Below are positions 1 through 5,751 of a DNA stretch of 6,250 nt, piece after piece. Position 1 is the stretch's first letter; the number at the start of each line of letters is the position of its first letter. The notes beneath the pieces are model-generated. The model did not search any database and was not told the DNA's origin. It saw only the letters and a list, made by a program, of their open reading frames with translations. This stretch comes from Anaerolineae bacterium (GTDB lineage Bacteria; Chloroflexota; Anaerolineae; Aggregatilineales; Phototrophicaceae). The stretch covers positions 1 through 6,250 of the forward strand of contig JADLHH010000536.1 in assembly GCA_020848855.1 (NCBI GenBank). Direction: 5' to 3'. A program made the translations under genes and the position numbers.

Positions 1-1962
1 AAGCTGGTTGGCGACGTTCAGGCTGAAATCGCCGATCAGCGGGTGCTGGTGGCGACCCTGCAACGCCTCCACCAGCCCGCCGGAACGGACGACCAGCGGG
101 CAGTCCAGCCGCAGCAGGAAATTGACGACGCGCTGCTCGTGCGGCTTGAGCACGCGCGGGCTGGCGACGCGCGGCGTGATGCCCGCGTCCCGGATGCGCT
201 CGACGGCGGGGCGCAAGCCGTACAGATCGAGATAATCGAGCGTGATGCTGCCCGGCTTGATTTCGAGCGCGGCTTCAAGCTGCTCTGGCGTGCGGACGAG
301 CAGGTGAAGCTGGGGCGGCACAGGCGCGCGCTCGTGCTGGCGTTCAACCGACGCCAGGGCATCGTCCAGTGCCCGAACGGGATCGTGGACAACCATCTCA
401 GGCAGCCGTGACTGCTGGCTGACCAGCGACTCGACGGCTTGCTGGCGCAGACGGTTGAGCAGCGAACTGGGGATGAACGGATCGCCCGCGATCTCCGCCG
501 TCAGCCCGTCGAGCCGGTACGCCGTGCTGCCGAGCCGCCCAAGCTGCTGATGCAGGTACTCGGCGGTGACGCTGCGGCTGTTGGCGCGCGTCAGCACGTC
601 GTCGGACGCGACGCTGACGCGGATTTCGGGGCTGCTTGCCAGTTCCCACGTCAGTTCCAGCGGCGCGCCTTCGCCGGCGACCACGCGCACGTTGACGGGC
701 TGGCGCTGAACCGGCGCGCTCGCGTGGGTGAACGGCTTCGCCGCTTTGTCGGTGTTGGCGTCGGACGTGCGCCACACCCAGTCGCCGCGCTGGATGCGCG
801 TGAAGTCGATTGCCCGGTTGCCGAAGCGCAGTTCGAGCCGCTTGCCGACGGGCTTCACTTCGTACAGGTGACCGCCTTCTTCCTCGATTTCGGGGCTGCG
901 CCAGTCGGCGGCGTCAAAGACGATGCCATCGCCCGGCTTGAGCGGCGCGATATTCTGAATATCGGTTGGCTCGATCACGACGTAATCCGAATGCACCTGA
1001 GCCACTCGCCCGCACAGGACGCCGCGATGGCGCGGCGAGCGCCCCGACACGACCGCCTGATGATTCGTGCCGGTGACGAAGTACGCGCCCAAGCCCCGCG
1101 AATATACCTGCTCGATTTCGGCTTCCGCTTCCGGCGTGATCGGGCTGGGGCGTCCCGCCCAGGCAGCATCCACCGCCTGACGATAGGCATTGGTCGTCAG
1201 GGCAACGTAGTTGGCGTCCTTGTAGCGCCCCTCGATTTTGAGCGTCGACACACCCACGTCGATGATTTCGGGGATTTGATGCAGGGTGTACAGATCACCG
1301 GGAGAAAGCAGATAGCGCGCATCGCCCAGCGGCGTGTACACGTCATCCACGATCAGATCATACGGCAGGCGGCACGCCTGGGCGCACTGCCCCCGGTTGG
1401 CGCTGCGCCCGCCCCATGCTTCGGACGAGAAACACTGCCCGCTGTAAGAGACGCACAGCGCGCCATGCACGAACATTTCCAGTTCGCAGTCGGTCTGCTC
1501 GCGGATGGCGCGAATGTCCTTCAGCGAAAGCTCGCGCGCCAGCACTACCCGGCTCACCCCGAAGCGCTGGGCAAGCGTCACGCCTTCGGCGCTGGTGATG
1601 CTCATCTGCGTGCTGCCGTGAACGTCCACATCCGGCGCGATCTGGTGGACAAGCTGCGCCATGCCCACGTCCTGCACGATGAGCGCATCGGCTCCGGCAG
1701 CCGCGATTTGCTCGATGGCTTTGACAGCTTCGCGCAGTTCGTGGTCGAAGATCAGCGTGTTGAAGGTGAGGTAGCCCTTGACGCCCCGGCTGTGCAGCGC
1801 GCGCATCACGTCCGGCAGCTCGGTCAGCGTAAAGCCGACTTTGGCGCGGGCGGTGAAGTGCTTGAGTCCGAAGTACACGGCATCCGCGCCCGCCTCAATC
1901 GCGGCGTTGAGCTGCGGATAGTATCCGGCAGGACTCATGATTTCCGGCTTGATGTGCATCAT
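1..1962 (-). CDS. U32 family peptidase / RlhA-like RNA hydroxylase, 3' end cut by window edge
   Basis: An uninterrupted minus-strand frame of 654 codons runs from ATG at 1962 to base 1 with no stop, so the C-terminus is missing. The start is the first ATG after an in-frame TAA; a second ATG follows directly at 1959, and no good Shine-Dalgarno is visible. The N-terminus (KPEIMSPAG, then AGADAVYFG at 25-32) is a typical U32 opening. Residues 162-180 (EMFVHGALC...SGQCFSS) fit the U32 signature almost exactly, and GRSANRGQCAQACR follows at 185-198. Cysteines 170, 177, 193 and 197 have the spacing of the iron-sulfur ligands known in RlhA and UbiU/UbiV. LKIEGRYK at 241-248 is another family motif. 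Residues from about 380 look like the DUF3656-type insert, and from about 550 a second barrel-like part (SITLDYLDLYGL, GDFSLNVANQL). E. coli RlhA (23S rRNA C2501 hydroxylation) is about 650 residues; this one is longer. RNA modification is the best guess; the substrate is unproven and a peptidase label would be historical. Confidence 0.93.
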   Translation of the reverse strand, partial: MMHIKPEIMSPAGYYPQLNAAIEAGADAVYFGLKHFTARAKVGFTLTELPDVMRALHSRGVKGYLTFNTLIFDHELREAVKAIEQIAAAGADALIVQDVGMAQLVHQIAPDVDVHGSTQMSITSAEGVTLAQRFGVSRVVLARELSLKDIRAIREQTDCELEMFVHGALCVSYSGQCFSSEAWGGRSANRGQCAQACRLPYDLIVDDVYTPLGDARYLLSPGDLYTLHQIPEIIDVGVSTLKIEGRYKDANYVALTTNAYRQAVDAAWAGRPSPITPEAEAEIEQVYSRGLGAYFVTGTNHQAVVSGRSPRHRGVLCGRVAQVHSDYVVIEPTDIQNIAPLKPGDGIVFDAADWRSPEIEEEGGHLYEVKPVGKRLELRFGNRAIDFTRIQRGDWVWRTSDANTDKAAKPFTHASAPVQRQPVNVRVVAGEGAPLELTWELASSPEIRVSVASDDVLTRANSRSVTAEYLHQQLGRLGSTAYRLDGLTAEIAGDPFIPSSLLNRLRQQAVESLVSQQSRLPEMVVHDPVRALDDALASVERQHERAPVPPQLHLLVRTPEQLEAALEIKPGSITLDYLDLYGLRPAVERIRDAGITPRVASPRVLKPHEQRVVNFLLRLDCPLVVRSGGLVEALQGRHQHPLIGDFSLNVANQL

Positions 1963-2008
1963 CCAATAATCGCGGGCTTATGACGAGTGGGCGGTGTGTT
2001 CTACCGGC

Positions 2009-2037
2009 ATTATCGCACAAGAACCGGGATTCTTGAA
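2009..2037 (-). promoter_or_regulatory. Candidate sigma70-like promoter of the U32 gene
   Basis: On the minus strand, TTCAAG (2037-2032) is followed after exactly 17 bases by GATAAT (2014-2009). The -10 box matches the consensus at five of six positions; the -35 box is weak, matching at three. Transcription would begin near 2002, leaving a leader of about 40 bases before the ATG at 1962. The placement is sensible for a gene that lacks any other obvious promoter, but it rests on pattern alone. Confidence 0.5.
2018..2035. repeat. Inverted repeat inside the U32 promoter spacer
   Basis: CAAGAA (2018-2023) and TTCTTG (2030-2035) are perfect six-base arms around a six-base centre, CCGGGA. The element fills most of the spacer of the candidate U32 promoter and overlaps its -35 box, where a repressor or activator site could sit. 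It is short enough to be chance. Confidence 0.35.
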
Positions 2038-2089
2038 GTGGCTGGCGCTTCCCCCGGCGACGCCGCGCTCGTGCAGGACAGGGCGCTCA

Positions 2090-2125
2090 GCCGCTGAAGG
2101 GATGCCTGAGAGGGTAGGCAGCGGC
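2090..2125. other. Possible two-part hairpin in the divergent intergenic region
   Basis: GCCGC (2090-2094) pairs with GCGGC (2121-2125). Inside it TGCCT (2103-2107) pairs with AGGCA (2116-2120), leaving an eight-base bulge (2095-2102) and an eight-base loop (2108-2115). On the plus strand it lies before the -35 box of the regulator gene, so it would not be in that transcript. On the minus strand it lies upstream of the candidate U32 promoter. It could be part of a small RNA or a longer leader, or simply chance pairing in GC-rich DNA. Confidence 0.2.
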
Positions 2126-2149
2126 GGCGTCCTTCCGGGCGATAAATTC

Positions 2150-2178
2150 TTGACACCTTCAATTTATACGTATAAATT
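2150..2178 (+). promoter_or_regulatory. Promoter of the LacI-family regulator gene
   Basis: A perfect consensus -35 box, TTGACA, lies at 2150-2155. The -10 box is either TATAAA at 2171-2176 (five of six matches, 15-base spacer) or TAAATT at 2173-2178 (four of six, 17-base spacer). Transcription would start near 2183-2186, about 27 bases before the GTG start. The -10 box lies inside the first palindrome and the start point inside the second, so a repressor bound there would block RNA polymerase directly. Confidence 0.65.
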
Positions 2179-2189
2179 ATACGTATAAA
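2161..2189. promoter_or_regulatory. Tandem palindromic operator, probable autoregulatory LacI-family site
   Basis: Two copies of the 13-base unit TTATACGTATAAA lie directly end to end at 2164-2176 and 2177-2189. Each contains the perfect 12-base palindrome TTATACGTATAA. In the first copy the symmetry extends to 18 bases, AATTTATACGTATAAATT (2161-2178). The two centres are 13 bases apart and both are CG, the central step typical of LacI-family operators, where a hinge-helix leucine intercalates. The site covers the -10 region and start point of the regulator gene 23-50 bases downstream. The likely role is binding of that regulator as two dimers on slightly different helix faces. Binding is inferred, not shown. 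Confidence 0.75.
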
Positions 2190-2201
2190 ATCGGTCGAAC
2201 T

Positions 2202-2205
2202 GGAG
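2202..2205 (+). promoter_or_regulatory. Ribosome binding site fixing the GTG start of the regulator
   Basis: GGAG ends six bases before GTG at 2212. An overlapping ATG at 2210 is in another frame and would not give the helix-turn-helix protein, so spacing and homology together select the GTG. Confidence 0.7.
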
Positions 2206-2211
2206 CGAAAT

Positions 2212-3225
2212 GTGCCCAAGAAACGCCCGACACAGGCAGATGTCGCTCGCGTGGCGAACGTGTCTCAGGCGATGGTGTCTTACGTATTGAACGGCAACAC
2301 GCCCGTCCCGGTGTCTGAGCAGGCGCGCCGGCGGATTCAGGACGCCATCGAGCAGCTTGGGTATCAGCCCAACCGGGCGGCGCGCAGCCTGCGCACCAGC
2401 AAGACCTACACCATCGCGGCGATCATCCCGGACATCCTCAACCCCTTCTATCCGGCGTTCGTGCGCGGCATTCAGGACGTTGCGGACGAGAACGGCTACG
2501 ATGTCATCACCTTCAACACCGACGGCTTGGCGACAAAAGAACGGAAGTGCATCCGGTCGATGCTGGAAACGCGGGTCGATGGTCTCGTGGCAGTCCTGTT
2601 TCACACCAGCGCCAGGGACCTGTTTCCGCTGCTTGATCATAACATCCCGGTCGTGCGGCTGGAAGCCACCGAGAAAGCGGGCGGGGCGCGCCCGCTGGAC
2701 AACATCTACCTGGATAACGTGGCAGGCGCGCGCGTGGCGGTCAGGCTGCTGATCGAGAAGGGACACCGGCGTATCGGTCTGCTCGCCGGGCACGAAGGTC
2801 CGTCGGGCGCTCGGCTGGTCGGGTATCAGGACGCGCTGGAGTCGTATTCCATCCCGGTGCTGCCCGAATTGATGCAGCGGTGCGATTTCAACGAGGAAGG
2901 CGGCTACTCGGCGATGCGGCTGCTGCTCGACCTCGATCCGCCGCCAACGGCGGTCTTTGCGTCGAATGACCTGATGGCAATGGGCGCTTATCTCGCCATC
3001 AAGGAAGCCGGGCGGCGTATTCCCGACGATGTGGCGGTCGTCGGCTTCGACAATATCCCGACTTCGAAGCTTGTCAGCCCGCCTTTAACGACGGTCGATC
3101 AGTTCCAGCATCAGGTCGGTCAGCGCGCTGCCAGGATGCTGCTGGAACGGATTCAGGAGCGCTCTCCTGCCAGCGGGCGCAGCGAACAGCAGCCCTTTCA
3201 ACTGATTATTCGTGCCTCAGCCTAG
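2212..3225 (+). CDS. LacI/GalR-family transcriptional regulator
   Basis: The 337-residue product has the usual length of the family (about 330-350). Residues 7-28 (TQADVARVANVS, then QAMVSYVLNG) form the N-terminal helix-turn-helix, and the hinge helix follows at about 52-61 (QPNRAARSLR), with L60 as the minor-groove lever. The periplasmic-binding-protein-like core spans about 66-337, with IIPDILNPFY at 71-80, GHRRIGLLAG at 184-193, FASNDLMAMGA at 249-259 and VGFDNIPTSKLVSPPLTTVDQ-like effector-side residues at 277-297. In the recognition helix, Q19, A20 and Y24 stand where E. coli LacI has Tyr17, Gln18 and Arg22, so its operator should differ from the GCGC type. It reads away from the U32 gene and into a sugar ABC operon, so it is probably a sugar-responsive repressor of itself and perhaps of that operon. 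The effector cannot be read from sequence. Confidence 0.96.
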   Translation: MPKKRPTQADVARVANVSQAMVSYVLNGNTPVPVSEQARRRIQDAIEQLGYQPNRAARSLRTSKTYTIAAIIPDILNPFYPAFVRGIQDVADENGYDVITFNTDGLATKERKCIRSMLETRVDGLVAVLFHTSARDLFPLLDHNIPVVRLEATEKAGGARPLDNIYLDNVAGARVAVRLLIEKGHRRIGLLAGHEGPSGARLVGYQDALESYSIPVLPELMQRCDFNEEGGYSAMRLLLDLDPPPTAVFASNDLMAMGAYLAIKEAGRRIPDDVAVVGFDNIPTSKLVSPPLTTVDQFQHQVGQRAARMLLERIQERSPASGRSEQQPFQLIIRASA

Positions 3226-3252
3226 CGCATCGGCGCAGAGGATTGGGGTGAT

Positions 3253-3269
3253 GAGCGCGATACGCGCTC
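3253..3269. terminator. Hairpin after the regulator gene, weak terminator or palindromic site
   Basis: GAGCGCG (3253-3259) and CGCGCTC (3263-3269) form a perfect seven-base stem around ATA, 28 bases past the regulator stop. No T-run follows (CTGCAGCGG), so it is a poor intrinsic terminator. It could attenuate or stabilise the transcript, or act as a DNA-binding palindrome. Confidence 0.4.
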
Positions 3270-3363
3270 CTGCAGCGGCAAGACGGTATGACAGCATCCT
3301 GTATCGAGAGGCAATCAGCTAGCAGAAAAGGAGATAACATCGCGAAAGACATGATACTGCTCC

Positions 3364-3383
3364 GGGAATTTCGCAAAATTGCC
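3364..3383. repeat. Imperfect palindrome upstream of the sugar-binding-protein gene
   Basis: GGGAATTT (3364-3371) and AAATTGCC (3376-3383) are eight-base arms with one mismatch (G3366 against G3381) around CGCA. The element ends 31 bases before the ATG of the binding-protein gene, a reasonable operator position. It does not resemble the TTATACGTATAA unit upstream of the regulator, so if it is a site it probably serves another protein. The rest of the 3226-3414 gap holds a purine-rich AAAAGGAG at 3327-3334 with no convincing start codon behind it. I see no confident promoter there. Confidence 0.3.
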
Positions 3384-3414
3384 AACGCTAGATTTGAAAT
3401 AGAGAGGTATCGAA

Positions 3415-4725
3415 ATGATCCATTTACGCAGGTTAAGCTTTCTACTGATCCTTCTAATTCTCGGCGTGGGCGCAGTTTCTGCGCAAGACAAAGTCACGGT
3501 CACCGTGTGGTTCAACGCGGGATCGACGCCAAGCTGTGCGAGACCAATCATCATCGAAAGTTTTAACGCAGCCAGCACCGATGCTCAGGTGGATATCATC
3601 GAGCAGCCGGAAGCCTGGGACGTTACTCGCACGGCGGTTTCGGGCGGCGGCGGTCCGGATGTTGTCATTTCGCCCGGTCCCTCGTTCGTGTACGAGATGG
3701 CGGCGGCAGGGCTGATCCTGCCGATGGACGACTATGCGGCAAATCTCGGCTGGAGCGACTCGTTCGTCCCGTGGGCGCTGAGCCTCGGCGAAGTGAACGG
3801 CGCGCTCTACAGCCTGCCCGCCGAATTCGAGACGCTGATCCTGTACTACAACAAGACGCTGTTTGAAGAGCACGGCTGGACTCCGCCGACGACGATGGAC
3901 GAGCTGGTCGCGCTGGCGCAGGAAATCTCCGATGCCGGAATCGTGCCGTTCGCGCACGGCAATTCGGACTGGCGTCCCACCAACGAGTGGTTCGTCGAGG
4001 AATTCATGAATCATATCGCGGGTCCGCAGGCAGTCTACGATGCGCTGAAGGGCAACCGCCCCTGGACAGACGACGTGTTCGTGGAGTCGGTCGATGCCCT
4101 GAACAACATGCAGTTCAATGGCTGGTTCTCCGGCGGGCTTGACCTGTACTACACCACCGATGAGCCGACCCGCATGGCGATGCTGGGTGCGGGCGAAGCC
4201 GCGATGAATATCGAGGGGACGTGGCGCTTCACCAATATCGGCGACTACTTTGGCGAAGCCGCCGGCAACAGCAACGACTGGGACTGGGTGCCGGTTCCGT
4301 CCAGCAGCGGCGAAGCCATTTTTGATGTGGGTATCGGCTCGACGTGGTCGATCAATGCTGCCAGCGCCAACCCGGACGCCGCCGCCGAGTTCCTGACGTT
4401 CTACTTCGCGCCGGAATTCCAGGCGCAGCTACTGGCTGCGTGCGGCACAACACCTGCCCCGGTCAACCTGGAAGCGGGCGCGATGGAAGGCGTCGATCCG
4501 CGTGTCGCGGGCGCGTTCACGGCGTTCGCGGAAGCCTCCAACCAGGGCAATTACGGCTACACCACCTGGACGTTCTGGCCGCCGAAGAGCGACGTTTATA
4601 TCTACGAGGAAATCGAGAAGGTCTGGGCGGGTCAGATGACGACCGCGCAGTATCTCGAAGGGCTTCAGACACTGTTTGCCGAAGAATTGGCAGAGGGCGC
4701 AATTCCTCCAATTCCTGAACGCTGA
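3415..4725 (+). CDS. Carbohydrate ABC transporter substrate-binding protein (family 1)
   Basis: The 436-residue product has the usual size for the family. The ATG follows AGAGAGG (3401-3407) with a seven-base gap. Residues 1-23 form a Sec signal peptide: arginines at 5-6, a hydrophobic run at 8-20, and VSA before QD as the likely cleavage site. There is no lipobox cysteine; the only cysteines are C41 and C343. The mature part starts with a strand (KVTVTVWFNAG). GGGGPDVVISPGP at 77-89, LYSLPAEFETLILYYNKTLFEEHGW at 131-155, TMDELVALAQ at 160-169 and GEAAMNIEGTWRF at 260-272 are the typical family pattern. The aromatic-rich stretch YGYTTWTFWPP (380-390) probably lines the sugar pocket. It captures a sugar or oligosaccharide outside the membrane and delivers it to the two permeases encoded next. 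The sugar cannot be named from the sequence. Confidence 0.95.
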   Translation: MIHLRRLSFLLILLILGVGAVSAQDKVTVTVWFNAGSTPSCARPIIIESFNAASTDAQVDIIEQPEAWDVTRTAVSGGGGPDVVISPGPSFVYEMAAAGLILPMDDYAANLGWSDSFVPWALSLGEVNGALYSLPAEFETLILYYNKTLFEEHGWTPPTTMDELVALAQEISDAGIVPFAHGNSDWRPTNEWFVEEFMNHIAGPQAVYDALKGNRPWTDDVFVESVDALNNMQFNGWFSGGLDLYYTTDEPTRMAMLGAGEAAMNIEGTWRFTNIGDYFGEAAGNSNDWDWVPVPSSSGEAIFDVGIGSTWSINAASANPDAAAEFLTFYFAPEFQAQLLAACGTTPAPVNLEAGAMEGVDPRVAGAFTAFAEASNQGNYGYTTWTFWPPKSDVYIYEEIEKVWAGQMTTAQYLEGLQTLFAEELAEGAIPPIPER

Positions 4726-4736
4726 TCTTTCAGGTA

Positions 4737-4771
4737 AAGCCGGTCGCCCTCTTGCAGGGGGCGACCGGCTT
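4737..4771 (+). terminator. Strong intra-operon hairpin between binding protein and permease genes
   Basis: AAGCCGGTCGCCC (4737-4749) pairs perfectly over 13 bases with GGGCGACCGGCTT (4759-4771). A T-G wobble and one C-G pair extend the stem to 15, closing a five-base loop (4752-4756). It begins 12 bases after the binding-protein stop. TCTCGTGTTCCCG follows rather than a clean T-run. In sugar ABC operons such stems often cause partial termination or protect the upstream message, giving more binding protein than permease. That role is inferred here. Confidence 0.7.
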
Positions 4772-4791
4772 CTCGTGTTCCCGCAGGTGGA

Positions 4792-4796
4792 AAGGA
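4792..4796 (+). promoter_or_regulatory. Ribosome binding site deciding the first permease start
   Basis: AAGGA ends seven bases before ATG at 4804 and only four before the in-frame GTG at 4801. The spacing favours the ATG, although the protein would differ by a single residue. Confidence 0.65.
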
Positions 4797-4803
4797 ATTT
4801 GTG

Positions 4804-5751
4804 ATGAGCCGTCCGGCAACGGTGGAATCACGACCTGTTCGGTCAGACTCGCAGGCGGCGCGCGGCAAGGCGCGCTACCGGCGGCTGCACTATGTCGTGA
4901 TCCCCTGGCTGTTCATTCTGCCGATCTTTCTGATACATATCTTCGTCGTGGCGATTCCGGCGCTGACCGGCGTGTACTACTCGCTGACCGATTGGTCGGG
5001 TATTGGCGCTGCGAACTTCATCGGTCTCGAAAATTTTCGGAAACTCTTTTTTGAAGACACCGCGTTCCGGCAGGCGCTTGGCAACAACATTACCTGGATG
5101 CTCTTCTTTCTGACCGTGCCGTTCGCGCTTGCCCTGCTGGCTTCCAGCCTGCTGTCGCGGATTCGCCGGTATGGGATGGTGTACCGCACCATTCTGTTCA
5201 TCCCCTACCTGCTGCCGAGCGTCGTCACCGCGACCATCTGGCGCAACCTGATGAGTCCCCGGCTGGGGGTCGGCGCGCAGTTGGCGAAGCTCGGCATCGG
5301 CGGGCTGGATATCGCTTTTCTGGGCAGACCGGACACCGCGCTGCTGGCGATTGCCTTTGCCGACAACTGGCATTACTGGGGCTTCCTGATGGTCTTGTTC
5401 CTGACGGCGATGCAGTCGATCTCGATGGAGCTGTACGACGCGGCGAAGATCGACGGCGCGAACCGCTGGCAGGAGTTTCGCTTCGTCACACTGCCGGGGA
5501 TTCGCCCGGTGGTGCTGTTCATGCTGATGATGACGGCAATCTGGTCGTTCCTGGTTTTCGAATACATCTGGATTCTGACACAGGGCGGTCCCGCCGGATC
5601 GTCGGAAGTGCTGGGGACGCTGGTGTACAAAAATGCCTTCAACCGGTTTGAAGCCGGGTATGGCGCTGCGCAGGGGATCACCATCAGCTTCTTCGCCGGG
5701 TTTATCATCGTCCTGTTCGTGATACTGCGCCGCCGGGGGTGGGAGATATGA
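4804..5751 (+). CDS. Carbohydrate ABC transporter permease, MalF/UgpA type
   Basis: The 315-residue inner-membrane protein has the family's normal length (about 290-320). A basic cytoplasmic N-terminus (about 1-29) is followed by six likely membrane segments, near 31-51, 98-118, 127-147, 178-203, 232-257 and 290-309. The cytoplasmic coupling loop carries the EAA-type motif at 209-231 (ELYDAAKIDGANRWQEF, then TLPG), which docks on the ATPase. FIPYLLPSVVTATIWRNLM at 132-150 and ILTQGGPAGSSEVLGTLVY at 257-275 are also typical of MalF/UgpA-type subunits. GTG at 4801 is an alternative start. The gene lies downstream of the binding-protein gene and overlaps the next permease by ATGA, so it should form a heterodimeric channel with that product. 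The cognate ATPase is not in view. Confidence 0.95.
   Translation: MSRPATVESRPVRSDSQAARGKARYRRLHYVVIPWLFILPIFLIHIFVVAIPALTGVYYSLTDWSGIGAANFIGLENFRKLFFEDTAFRQALGNNITWMLFFLTVPFALALLASSLLSRIRRYGMVYRTILFIPYLLPSVVTATIWRNLMSPRLGVGAQLAKLGIGGLDIAFLGRPDTALLAIAFADNWHYWGFLMVLFLTAMQSISMELYDAAKIDGANRWQEFRFVTLPGIRPVVLFMLMMTAIWSFLVFEYIWILTQGGPAGSSEVLGTLVYKNAFNRFEAGYGAAQGITISFFAGFIIVLFVILRRRGWEI

Noticed and set aside
439..1983. A 514-codon open frame on the plus strand
   Set aside because: It lies wholly antisense to the U32 gene, whose minus-strand frame shows clear family motifs throughout. Its translation is rich in arginine, alanine and histidine with no recognisable domain, as expected from the shadow of a GC-rich gene.
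2100..2160. Possible thiamine (TPP) riboswitch because of CCTGAGAGGG at 2105-2114
   Set aside because: Only the CTGAGA box resembles it. The second conserved half of the THI element is absent, and the stretch lies upstream of the promoter rather than in a transcript leader.
2164..2793. A 209-codon open frame on the minus strand
   Set aside because: It is antisense to the LacI-family gene, its frame runs out through the operator and it shows no domain.
3253..3269. A second copy of the regulator's operator downstream of its gene
   Set aside because: The palindrome GAGCGCG-ATA-CGCGCTC shares only ATACG with the tandem unit TTATACGTATAAA and has a different, odd-length symmetry.
3288..3566. A 92-codon open frame, with a later ATG at 3351 behind AAAAGGAG
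   Set aside because: It overlaps the signal-peptide region of the binding-protein gene in another frame, its ATG at 3351 is too far from the purine-rich box, and the product resembles nothing.
4843..5373. A 176-codon open frame on the minus strand
   Set aside because: It is antisense to the first permease gene, whose membrane segments and EAA motif are unmistakable; it shows no domain.
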